The position numbers were made by a program, and so were the translations under genes. The notes beneath the pieces are model-generated. The model was not told the origin of the DNA. It saw nothing but the letters and a program-made list of their open reading frames with translations, and made no database searches. From positions 16,864,001 to 16,928,000 of the forward strand of contig OZ020248.1 of the NCBI GenBank assembly GCA_963971285.1: a stretch of 64,000 nt of DNA, in the 5' to 3' direction. Below, piece by piece: positions 27,701-39,700 of the stretch (the stretch's first letter is position 1; every line of letters starts with the position of its first letter). The DNA comes from Astropecten irregularis. Taxonomy: Eukaryota; Echinodermata; Asteroidea; Paxillosida; Astropectinidae.

Positions 27701-30700
27701 ATTATACTCGAAATGGTGCAATAACAACGATGACGACACAAAGGACGAGTCTATTTTTTGAGGGGTGTTTGACTGTGATTGTGACGGTTTACACAGGTTC
27801 AGTCATGTGTTATATTTCAATAACAAACCCGAGCGCTTTTAGGAATTTAACCTTTGTGTCAGCAGATGACTAAGCGTTTTACACTACGTTCAGTCATGAA
27901 TGAAATTTGAATAACAAAAACCCTGTTTACGCTGGGGACAACCACGCGTGACATTGAATGGCTGTTTTTTTCAAGCGAGTGTTGTGTATACACTTAAGGT
28001 AAATAACCTTTAGTGCATTGTCAAGTGCATATGAGTAGTGTACATGCATACGACGTAAAAAAAAAGCCACATCCTAATTTGGATGTGGCTTAATTTAGTG
28101 TGTAAATAAAAATGATAATTTTTTTGTTATTTTTTTTGGCTTTCTTTTTTATATTCTAGATTTAGTCATCAATATCTTCAATATCAAACATGACATTAGT
28201 GGGGATTTGTATACTTTCATATTGCCTAATAAAAGCTTGTTCTAATTTAAATCTGATACTTGCACCAAATCCACTATTTCCATGAGAACCAAAAAATATA
28301 TCATTACAGATGAGAACAGGTGTAACTTTACATGATTTATTCATATATTCATCGATGTTATCAATCTTTTTCTTTTTAGAATCAAACAATTTTGTATATT
28401 GTTTTAATTGATTTCCTTTTCCATATGATTTAAGTTTAATATACATTTTTTTGTTTTTATCATCATAAATTGGTTTAACACTTTGTTTTCCCATGTTTAT
28501 ATACATAGTTCTGGTTATTTTTGGTATATTTTTATCTTTATCAGATTCAATATATTTAGTTACTGTACATCTCATTTTATCAAAGTATTTAACAATTTCA
28601 TCACAATCATTTTGTAAATTATATACAATTTGATAGCCAGTTGTGTTGTCTGGATTTTTTTCTTCACCAAAAGTATTAATTGTATTTATTCCAAAACAAA
28701 AATTTGTTGGTAACATAAAAATTAAATTACATTCTTTATCATCATGTTTATAAGTAATTTTTGATTTAGCACATTCTACTACTTCTTGTGAAGTTTTAAT
28801 CGCTGGATTTATTATTAAATTTTTCTCATTAAACAACCCATAATGATTATATTCACTTTTATCTGCGTTTTTATATAGATCATGTTTTTCAGTTACAAAG
28901 TATGTATGTTTTATTGTTTTGTTTTGTTCCATCTTATTTATAATAATATAAAATAATATTATTTAATTTTCTCATTTTTTTCTGATTTTTTTTATTATGT
29001 CCAGCCCAGACTTGAACATCGAAAGCTCAATTGGGCAAGCATTGGGATTCTCTCCCTACTCCAGTCTAGACATTGTTCTCCATTTTTCTGCATCCACAAA
29101 AAACTCACATCACAGAGGTAATAACCTTAATGCAATTACTGCTTCCCACTTACAATAAGTGTGTTACTTGTTTTACCATCTGATTACATGTACTTCTACA
29201 AATCCCTAGAGGGATCATGTATACGCATTATCTAGATGATGCGCTCAGTGACTATTCTTCCTCACTTAAAAAGGATGATTTCAGACGATCTCCAATTTAA
29301 GAAGGGACGGGGTCTCAAGTCTTATAATCAAGCCTTGTAACAAACAATCCTGAAGATTCATCATCTGTACACTCCTCTTGTCAGTACGACAGCATAACCT
29401 AATCAAAGAGTGCATGCAAATCATTCATCTCTGTCATCCTGTGGGAACCTACATACATATGGCTCCATCTTGGTCTCTAAGCAACAGTCACCTTGGCAAC
29501 TGCATGCGGTATATTACGGTAATCTACTGGAGCCAAGCACGTTGTAGAACAGAAAATAGCAACTTCCTTTATTTTTATTTTTGATGCCCAAGGGTGTGAA
29601 CAAACACTACTCAGAGAATTTGTTTTCATCAATTTAGCTGGAAAGGGGGGGATGCTGACAGTGACAAAAGTGGACACCGTGACAAACATGATAGACCTTT
29701 GTGTAGATTGTGTACATATCAGGGTACAAAATTATGCACTGCTGGGCAAACACAACATGCAATGTATTCACCAAATGTGAGTTCAGGTTGCATTGTGTAT
29801 GTCAACATGTACAACAGGTAACATGTACATATTGCCAATAAATTCAGAAAGGTGGGAAATTAAAGATAATTTGACTGAACAGCGACCTGTGGATCAACCA
29901 CGGTGCATAATACATGTGTACTAGTCATCTACATTCTGATCTTATGGGGTAACCTCTACTGCAATAACTCCAAGTAACAGTTGTTACAATGTAGACTCTA
30001 CGGTCTTATTGATATCACGGTGTTTGTTAATTCATATTGAAAATATTCAAAATATTGGGAATTATTTTGGTATTTGGATGCTGCCACAGACTTTCTATGC
30101 ATGGCAAGGTTTTTGCGATGTCAATAACATATGAATTACTGCAAAATTTGTAGCTCGTTGCGATGTCAAAAGTAGACTTTTTACCGGAAAATCCGTACCG
30201 AGCCTACCCCAATCCACGGTACCAAGCACTTTTGAAAGTTGGTGAAGTGACAACGGTTATCATAGCCATCATCATATTTATGTACTAGACCTACTCTACC
30301 CCAACTATGACTTTACCTTCAAAATCATTCATTTGTTGTTTTTCGTATTCTTGGGCAAAAGTCTATTGAAAAGTATAACCTATGATGTATGACCAGCAGG
30401 CGTTTATAGATCAACACAGACATCCGGGTACTTTCATTCTCATGAACTTGACAATTGATTATAAAAACCAATGAGTAGACGGAGCAATTGAATTAAAACC
30501 AGGAGGTATAACTCACCAATTCAAACTCCTCCAATCCATGCTGCTGCTTGTTCCTCATTGAACGCTTAGCCAGATAGATTGCTACAAAAATAAACAAATC
30601 AATCAGTTAAATAGAATCAACCGGGATATATATGGCACAAGATGCTTTCATAGGATAACACATTGAAGCGAATTTAATTTAATAGAAATGTGAAAATGGA

Positions 30701-33700
30701 AATGAGATTTTCACATACAAGTTTGTTCGATAGAAAATGTCTGTTGAAATATGTAGACATTTAAGTTCAAGTAATGTCTTAAACAGTTTTCAGGCATTTG
30801 TGTGTTTATGTGAATTTATTTGTTTTGTGAACTCATAGTGGGTCAAACAATTTGACTCCAATAGAGTCAATTGATCTATATCTACCATGGACCTTTCATA
30901 AACATTTTTATTTCTGGACACTCATTAGCCACATCTTGACATGTCAAAGGTTACAACAGTGGTTTCTATATATTAGGTCTATCAGGGATATGGAACATAT
31001 AGTACAGCTAAAGCAACATCCCGATGGCAGCAAGATGATACGATAAAACCCACTTCTTTTCAAAATCATGCAAATCAGTGGTATTATCATACTTTGGTTT
31101 TTGTCAAAGAAATTTAGATTCATGGACAAAAATATCAAGGAAGATACAGTAACAGTCATCTGTTAAAATTTCAGTCCCATACGGTGCCCACTTAAAAAAA
31201 AACAGTGAAAATTGCCCATAGTATCTTTTAAATACTTTCACCATTATTTTGTATCTTTAAAAGATCAAAATAATTTTGGTGATTGGTTTTACTCTTTTTA
31301 CTCTGGATAAATACAACATTTAAGGCAGAACAATTTTAACGGTACATGTATGTTTCTACTATCACCATCTTTATACCGTGTAAGTTTATACCCGTGAAGA
31401 TTTCTGTTTTGGTATGTTACCAAAGTATGATAGTACCATTAAGCATGCATTTTGAATAATTCATTTCATGATACGAATGATCAAATGCTTTATACTCAGC
31501 AATGGTTTGGTTTACACTATTATCTCCCTGCAGTTGGTTTATTCTGTATTGCAAGGCAGAAATCAATGAGAACCATGTTATGGACAGTCTGCATGGAAAG
31601 TGCTCCCTGAACAATGTGCACATGTGCCATCCTATCCATCAGAGAAGGTCATATCTAAGCCATTGAAAGGTGAACAAAGCAAAATTGACTGGAGCGGGAT
31701 TCGAACCAGCGACCATCGGAATACCAAACCACTCCCCCAACTGAACTACATGTAACCAGCCCAATGTTGGTGGTGTCCCTAATAGTCAATGTTAGTTTAG
31801 CTGTCAGAAGCCATGAAACTATGAACATTTTGCAGTATCCCAAGGATTGTTCCAGATACGCGTGCGTGGCATTAGCAATGCTGCAAACTGAGAACCAGTA
31901 TGTGTATAGAGAGAATCACTCAGAGGATGCCGCTTTTTAATCAATATTATCATCAACTACATAACCACAAGAGAAAATGACTTGATTAACTATAAGTCAT
32001 TGAAAAGTGAACAAAGACAAAATTGACATTGAGGTTGGGATCCTGCTCAAATCAATGTTTGAGCCCTGTAAGGCCTTATGGTTCTACCCAAACTAGGCAG
32101 AATGGTGCACACACCTAACATGTTCACTACCATACCTCAATGGGTAAGAAATCAAAATCATTCAATCATTTACCTTGAATATACCAAACCATCATTTATA
32201 GCCATTTCGTGTAATCGCTATGGCAACATTATAATGTGCAAAAATGCAGCAAAGGCATTGGAATAATTCCCTCTTCCTCAAAGAAACAGACCTAGATATG
32301 GACTCATTTGCTCTCAATGATTAATCATAATATGACAAGGAAGAACCATACACACCATGCTCCAGCATACATGGTTGCTAAGAGACCACTGCAATCAAAC
32401 TTGCGAGCAGTGGACAGATATGTACATCTATATTGAACTCATGATGTGCCATACATATAAACGTAAAAGATGTGTACAGAAACAGTGCCAAGTACCTGAA
32501 AAAAGAACCATTTCTTTCAATTTTGGATTTATCATTTGACATCAACTTTGTACATAGTTGCTTGAGAAAGTTTCATTTAAGTTAATGGTGTGCTCTAATT
32601 GTATTTCCTTATATTGGCTTTTTGTTAATTTTTATTGTCTTTCTTTGGATTCAATTTCAGCTATAACAACAACACATGAGTTTGTCCTTAATTGATTTTT
32701 CATAATGCAGTAAGCGCAGAAAGAGTGTGCTTATCTCACCAACAATGCTTGCTTAAATTCAATGACGAACAAGAGTAAAGATGTGTCTGGTAATATAAAG
32801 CAAAATACAAAATACAAAATAATGTATACTGTGCGTGCATGCATTGCAACCTTTTAAATTTGTAATCTCTTGACTGAGTGAGTATAATAGAGTGGCTTCA
32901 AGTTCCAACATGGATGGTTAGGTTATTCTATATCAAAAATGAATTGAAAGGAACAGGTAAAAATCAATTCTCACAATAGTCAAATAAAATTTTCATTAGA
33001 ATAAAAACCAGTGTCTTATTATGTATGATCAATATGTAACAACAGCAGTAGAAAGGCCATGGTAAAACAAATTCATATTGCTAAATAAGATTAATAATTA
33101 CTTTGACAATTTAAAAAAATACTTTTAATGAGGACAACAAACACAGACTAAAGCGATATTAATACATGTGTACACTATTAAAGGAAACAGACCAGATTTA
33201 TTAAAAGTCTTAAACATACATTAAAAATAATTATGTACAGTAGTAAATTAATCTTGGTTTTTTCAGGTTTGCAGCACTATTTATGTTATGATATTATGAT
33301 ACTGCTGCCAACATTAAGATAAATATTAAATAGCTCAGTTTGTACTTTGTAGAGTGTTGCTACAGTATTTTGGAGGTCACAGGTTCAAACCCACTTTAGT
33401 CAGTTGATTTTTTACTTCAAGTGACTTAACCTGTTCTACAATGTAATAAGTTTTTCTTGTAACAAGATTATCAAAATAACTGACAAATCTGGGCTGTATG
33501 ATTCAATGGGATTAACTTTCAAGTTTATAAGCTAACTAAAGCATGAATGTATTGTCCAGAGAATTGATTCAAACTATATATATCGTCAACGTTTTCACGA
33601 AGGGGCGAGTTTGTCAAAAATCAAGATTTTTTCAAAATCCCTTTTTTTTCCTTTTTTTTTCCTGTTACTTTTTTTCTTCAATTCATTACATTGATAATAT

Positions 33701-36700
33701 GATATGACAACAGCAACAAAAACAGGATAAAGTAAGATCTACATAATCAATGACAGTTAGTTTTGGCAAAGTAAAGAATAGTGGTCCCATTTAGCGTAGA
33801 ACCTGTGAGTATCACTGTTAACCACAGCTAAATATTTTTCCAAATTATAATACTTCTTAATGTCATGTTTTAAAAGTGTGATAGACGGATGTTTTTCGTT
33901 CATTTTTCCTTTTGTAAATATGGAAACGAGCAATTAAAATAGTTAAATTAAGACATTTGAAATTAGTGTTGGGAATACCAAACAAAATTGCTTCTTTGTC
34001 CAAGCGTAGATTAATATTAGTTTTTTCTTTAACCCACGACACAACATAAGACCAAAAAGCGGTGGAATAAAAGCAGCTACAGAAGAGGTGGACCAGTGAT
34101 TCTTCGTCCCTTTTACAAAAAGTACAATGGTTGAAATCGACCTTATTGATCTTAAACAAGAAAGAATTCGTGCCCAAGATTCTATAATTTGGTGTCTACG
34201 GTACAAAGGAAAGGCGTGTTAAACACTATTTGCCACCTTCAAAAATTATAGTGGATATGCAGTTTGGTTTCCCATTTGTCTATAAACTTCCTAGTGACCC
34301 TTCTAGAAGAAACAAAGGTATTATAGAATCATCTGGAACCCTTCTTGTCATGCAATTCAGTTTCGAAAATCACCGTTCTCATCCAGGAGATCACAAATAT
34401 AGACTAGACCTGTGTTTGTAGCAACAAACACTGAGCTGTTTCGCGTATGTTTTATAAAATGTAAAAAACAAACGTACACAATTGGCCCAGGACAGAGAAA
34501 TAGTTTATCAGCGGTGTCTTTATTGTTTTTAACAACTACATGTACATGTATCAGGAACGTCGTCAGTCGTCCCTCAATACACGTTCATAAACACCATGAG
34601 AAACACAGAAATGGCTGAGTCTACTATATGCCAACACGTGTAGTATGTATGGTTGTGCATATGGGCTGTGAAAACAGCAAAATGACTGATTTTCTAGCTC
34701 GTTGTGCTCCGTTCACGTGTACACAATTGGTCCACTACTACGGATAGCCATATCAGCAGTCCAAAAAGTTCCAAAGCACGTGTTTTGTGTTATGTTTGAC
34801 TCTAATTGCAAAATTAATTATTCAAAAAAATTAATAAAAAATCAGGCGATGACGTAATCGTGACGTCACTTCCTAGTAGGAATACTAATACCATTTCCTA
34901 CCAACCCACCAAGTTTCATTACGATCGGATATTTGCTTATATGTGTTTCTGGGGAAAAATGGCAAAATTAAATATTCAAAAATCAATAAAAAAAATCAGC
35001 CGATAACGTCATCGTGACGTCACTTCACATTTAGGATACTAGTACCATTCCCTACCTACCCACCAAGTTTCATCACCATCGGATATTCCCTTATATATGA
35101 ATCTGAAAATCGGCTTTTTGATGACGTCATCATGACGTCATACCTTTTTGGTAAATGGTGGCATATGCTTATAACCTAACAAACATTTTACCGAAAGAAT
35201 TTCGAAAGTACGATTTTTCGTTAATGAGATATAAAGAAAAGGTCCAAAAATTGAATAATTCATATAAAATCACATGATGACGTCATCAACACGTGACTGC
35301 AATTTTTGTCTATAACACGTCCCCATATACTTACATACCAAGTTTGAGCTGCATCAGACTTGCCGTTCCAGAGATAAAGAGCCTTAAAATTTGCACTTTT
35401 ATGATGACGTAATTGTGCACGTGATGACGTCACGATGACGTACTTACGCGGGACACTATTCGGGGTGGTGGTCTAACTATGTGCCAAGTATGAAGTTGAT
35501 CGGAATTCGCATAATGGTAGAAGTGACTTGTAGAAAATCCCTGTGTTATGTCTATGGGAAAAAAGTGGAATAAAAAAAAAAAAAACTAGAGTTTATGGCT
35601 GTTTGAAACAGCACATAAGGCTTTTCCGCTTATGATATAAATTGCTTGTAAATCAGAATTGTGTCATTGGAAAGACCTTCAATAACATTGACTTTTGGCG
35701 AAAGAATCCTAATTGTAGCTTTTACCACTTTTAAATGACAAGCTACTTCCTGTTTGACCGGAAGTAGAGGTCACAAAGGTCAAGTTATGTGTCACAAAGA
35801 AAGATCTTGCCTAACATTGATATTTAGTGAAAGAATCATGATTGTAGCTCTTTCCACTTTTAAATGAGGAGCAACTTCCGGTTTGACCAGAAGTAAAGGT
35901 CACCGAGGTCAAGTTATGTGTCACAACGAAAGATCTTGCCTAACATTGATATTTAGTGAGAGAATCATGATTCTAGCTCTTACCACTTTTAAATGAGGAG
36001 CAACTTCCGGTATAACCGGAAGTAAAGGTCACCGAGGCCAAGTAATGTATCACAATGAAAGACCTTGCCTAACACTGACTTTTGGTGAAAGAATCATGAT
36101 CCTAGCTCTTACCACTTTTAAATGAGGAGCTACTTCCTGTTTGACCGGAAGTAGAGGTCACAGAGGTCAAGCAATGTGTCTCAAAGAAAGACCCTACCTA
36201 ACAATCACTTTTGGTGAAAGAATCAACTTAATATCTCAAACCGTAGATTTTTTGTTGATTTTTAAAGATTTTGATTATTAAATTCAAATCGCTTGTCACA
36301 TGACCCCTGATGACGTCATGATGTCGAAAAAGTTTCGGGACACAACTACCCTATATGGACTTCCTTCAGACCAAGTTTGGTTAAAATCGGCTGTTTAAAA
36401 ATGGCCAAAGTGGGGTGCAGAATACCCCTGTGCTTTGTCTATGGGAATTCGGCGACAAGAAGAGGAAGAGGAAGGAAGAAAAAAAAAAAAAACAGAACAA
36501 AAACAAAGGCTTTTCGCTTGCGCGAAAAAGCCAAAAAAGAAAAAAAAAAAAAAAAAAAAAAAAAGCTGTTCCGCTGCATGCGAAACAGCTAAATATTCCA
36601 GCAGACATCCAGTGCCCATAATAGATGCATTTGTTACCAACTTTAATTGAGTCATTAAACCACAGAAGGCTTTTTAACACATCCCCACGAGTAGTGGGTT

Positions 36701-39700
36701 TGTGACATCTAGCAAAATTTCGCCAAGTCTGAATGACGTTAATCCAAAAGTGGTTTGGGTCGGTTAGATCATTATTCCCAGAAAGGGCTTTTGGAGAACG
36801 ACCCTCTAGAAAGATTAAACACTGAACATCAATGATTTTACGAGCTAGATAAGTCCACCCAGAGTTACTTGAAACTAGAAGCCTACGGATCCATGTAACT
36901 TTAAGTGCATCCATATAGGCCTAAACGTCTACCATTTTTAATCCACAAGATCCATAATCTTGGATCATTTGGTTCCTGTTCACCCGGTCATTGCCTTTCC
37001 AAATAAAATTAAAGAACATGACATTTAATTCGTTAACAATATGATTGGGAGGATTTGGAATACCGGTAGTCAAAATAACCACTAAAATTCTTTTTTTGGC
37101 CAAGATCAATTAGGGGTATTGTAACGGACATCTTGGCGAAATCGTTAAACTGGCCAAATCAAATTAAATCAATTAGATCATGAAAATCGGTAAAGGGGGA
37201 ATTTCACCAAAAGTGCTGTTTCACGTTTTCATGAAGGGGCGAATTATCAAAAACGCACGTTGTTCTATGGGGGCACTTTCAGCGCGTACCCGAATTTACG
37301 TTTTCATGAAGAGGCGAATTCTCACGTGCGCGCGCATGCAACATGTCCTCTAAAAATGGGCGAAATATACAAATTAAAAAGGAACAAACTTCAAAGCCGA
37401 TTTTCTCAAAACTATGTTTCAACGCTCAGGTGGGCAAAGTGGCTCTTCGTGAAAACGTCAACGATGTTTACACTTAAACTGAAAAAATTTGAGCCCTCTG
37501 AATTTGGCAGCAATGGCCTACTATACCTGCTGAAATGATTCCATGCGTGTGAGCATTATTAACCACAAAGCATCCGTACATAAATGCCACAGGTGCCAAC
37601 CATGAGATGGTCCTTTTGTCTGGACTGTTGTAACCATGGCAATGGAAACCTAGCGTGGCAACACAGATATTTTTGGCAAAATGTCAATTACACGTACTGT
37701 ACATGTATGTTGGCAGGCCTCTATTCTATCCATGCAAGGCAGATCGATCTGTTACAGTTTTGTACACTGAAACTAAATCCATTGACCTTCTTACATAAAT
37801 TAATTCCTGATTCAATCCAAATCCACAGCATGATTTGCAAGCATTTTCATGAATTCAGAACTCAACAAATACTGTATGTAATTCAAATGGAGGCAGACAA
37901 TTTTGAAGCCATGTCATCTGCAATCCATTAGTTTTGTTACAGGGGCGGGGGCACCAAGGGAGAGGGTGGGGAACACACAACGTTTAGACAGAATCTTTAG
38001 AATTTAGGGAAATGGGAATAAGTGAATACAGACAGACAGTCTAACAAATAAGCTGTTCTTATGGAAACAGAAATCAATCAAAATGTATTTTTCAGGGACA
38101 AATTTGTCAGTTTTTGTATGGGGAGATTTTTTTATGATTGCCAATTTGTCTGGTAAAAAACTTTTTACAAAGGGGCAAATTTCTTTGAATATTAATTACT
38201 TTGCAATCAAAAGGTCTATCAACTCTTATTTAGTACGTCGTGAAAGGGAAAGTCTTCAGCTTGAAACAGGTATGAAAATAAATTGAACATGTCCTGTAAA
38301 AATGGGCGAAATATTCAATTTAAAAAGGAACCAACTTCAAAGCCTTTTCTCAAAACTATGTTTCAACACCCAGGTAATCAAAGCCCTCTTCATGAAAACA
38401 CAGAATTGAATTCAACAAGAATATGTTTAGAAAAATGTGTTACAAGTCATAAACTATATGTATACACTTTTTATGTGTGTGTCTGAAATGTAATACAAAT
38501 TATATACTTTGTAGATATTTTCTCTGTGAGTGTGTGTCTGCACAGTGTAATTTTTGCCTGGGACTTCAAATTACATTTAAGCACCTGTGGCAGCACCTTC
38601 AGGGAAAAAAAGATTTTTCTTTTGAAGGGTTTTTGTTCTCCTTTATTTCCTATTTGTCAGCATTTACATACATATTAAACTGGCTGTTTACATGTTTTGA
38701 CTGTTGTGCATGGCAGAGACATACCCTCCATCTTTCTCTATCACTTGCAATACAACATGTTAAATAGTTGGAATATTAAACTTAAATTACCTTACAACCT
38801 TATTTTTCTTCAAACATTTTAACATTTTTCAAACCAAGATGACTACAGTATATGACAATACATGCAAGATGATCTACATGTCAAGCTGTCAGACTTCCCA
38901 TTACATCCTAACATCCCCCCCCCCCCCCAGCTCTCACCTCCTTGCTCGCCCCCTGCGCTCTAATTCCTGCCTACGCAACTGCTAAAGATTCACACAGTGA
39001 AATTATTTAAGCACACCGGCCATTAGTCATTTCTAAGGATTCATACAAATGCATATGTAATCAAATTTATATGTACATGTAGTTGGCGCATATTTATGTG
39101 TTATTTGGTTTAAACTGTTACAACTTTCATATAGACCACTCATTTTTCAAATCTTCACAGAACTACATGTCCACATTCAAGCAAGGCAATGAAACACTGA
39201 AAAATATTCAACCTGAGAGGCCATAATTATTTGACCCACGAGGCTACTTTGGCAGACTATGAAATGTAATACTCCACTGACTAATAAGAACATGAGTGAA
39301 ATAGGGGAATAATCCCAAACCAAACAATGAACATGTATGTATTGGGGAAAATTGTCTTACAAAAACCCCATCATGTAAAACAAACAGCTTCTGTGCATAA
39401 ATTATTTGACTTGCTGAGTGAACTGTCAATTTGAAACATATTTTGTTTCTGTTAAATGTAAACATCTGAAATAACTGACTAGCCCTAAAACAGCTGAGAA
39501 AGTGGGCCACAATACCAGTTAACATCAATGAAAAGTATGTACAGTGTGCATTAATTAATATTTGTTTCACACATATCTTTCATCAGACATAGTCAGATGG
39601 CTACACCCCTAAATGATGCCTACATGTACATATGTCAATAACTGATCACTGAATCCATGCAGGTCAAACACAACCAAGTACACAACAGGGTTTTAGCCAG

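Larger units (their letters stand above)
27171..28063. other. Right-hand non-coding region of the Polinton
   Basis: About 0.9 kb lies between the divergent TFIIB-like gene and the 3' hairpin of the 256-aa gene, without a convincing gene. It holds a 99-bp tandem duplication, an inverted pair of GGGGTACCGGGTTC and a tRNA-like segment on the minus strand. Thr/Phe-rich open frames across the duplication are AT-tract artefacts. It could be an origin, a packaging signal or a decayed gene. Confidence 0.6.
12216..29060. mobile_element. Intact Polinton/Maverick (adintovirus-like) element
   Basis: This 16.8-kb element is bounded by 117/118-bp inverted repeats beginning AGTAGGGAGAGAATCCCAAT and flanked by CCAGT on both sides. 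The duplication is six bases, TCCAGT, if the last T of the right end is counted as target. It encodes the Polinton hallmark set of DNA polymerase B, rve-type integrase, double-jelly-roll major capsid and A32-like packaging ATPase, plus small membrane proteins, a TFIIB-like factor and a putative ssDNA-binding protein. All 15 genes are open, so the insertion looks recent. It differs from the host sequence by dense open reading frames on both strands and free use of CpG in codons. No cysteine protease gene was found. Confidence 0.95.
33863..37130 (-). pseudogene. Broken L1/Tx1-type LINE reverse transcriptase C-terminus, interrupted by an insertion
   Basis: Minus-strand text at 37109-36600 reads like the C-terminal part of L1/Tx1 reverse transcriptase (IPNPPNHIVNELNVMFFNFI, WKGNDRVNRNQMIQDYG, ALKVTWIRRLL). 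There is an in-frame stop at 36921-36923. The text continues at 34420-33863 with frameshifts and stops (VYICDLLDENG, then FNHCTFCKRDEESLVHLFCS). Positions 34434-36590 between the two pieces look like a later insertion. It is dead by stops and frame changes. Confidence 0.7.

Noticed and set aside
12216-29060. CRISPR array, bacterial operon or integrated bacterial DNA
   Set aside because: There are no direct-repeat/spacer units and no Shine-Dalgarno pattern. The genes are Polinton hallmarks with a target duplication in an animal intron.
36381-36600. Lys-rich and Phe-rich open frames near 36480-36570
   Set aside because: They are translated poly-A/poly-T.
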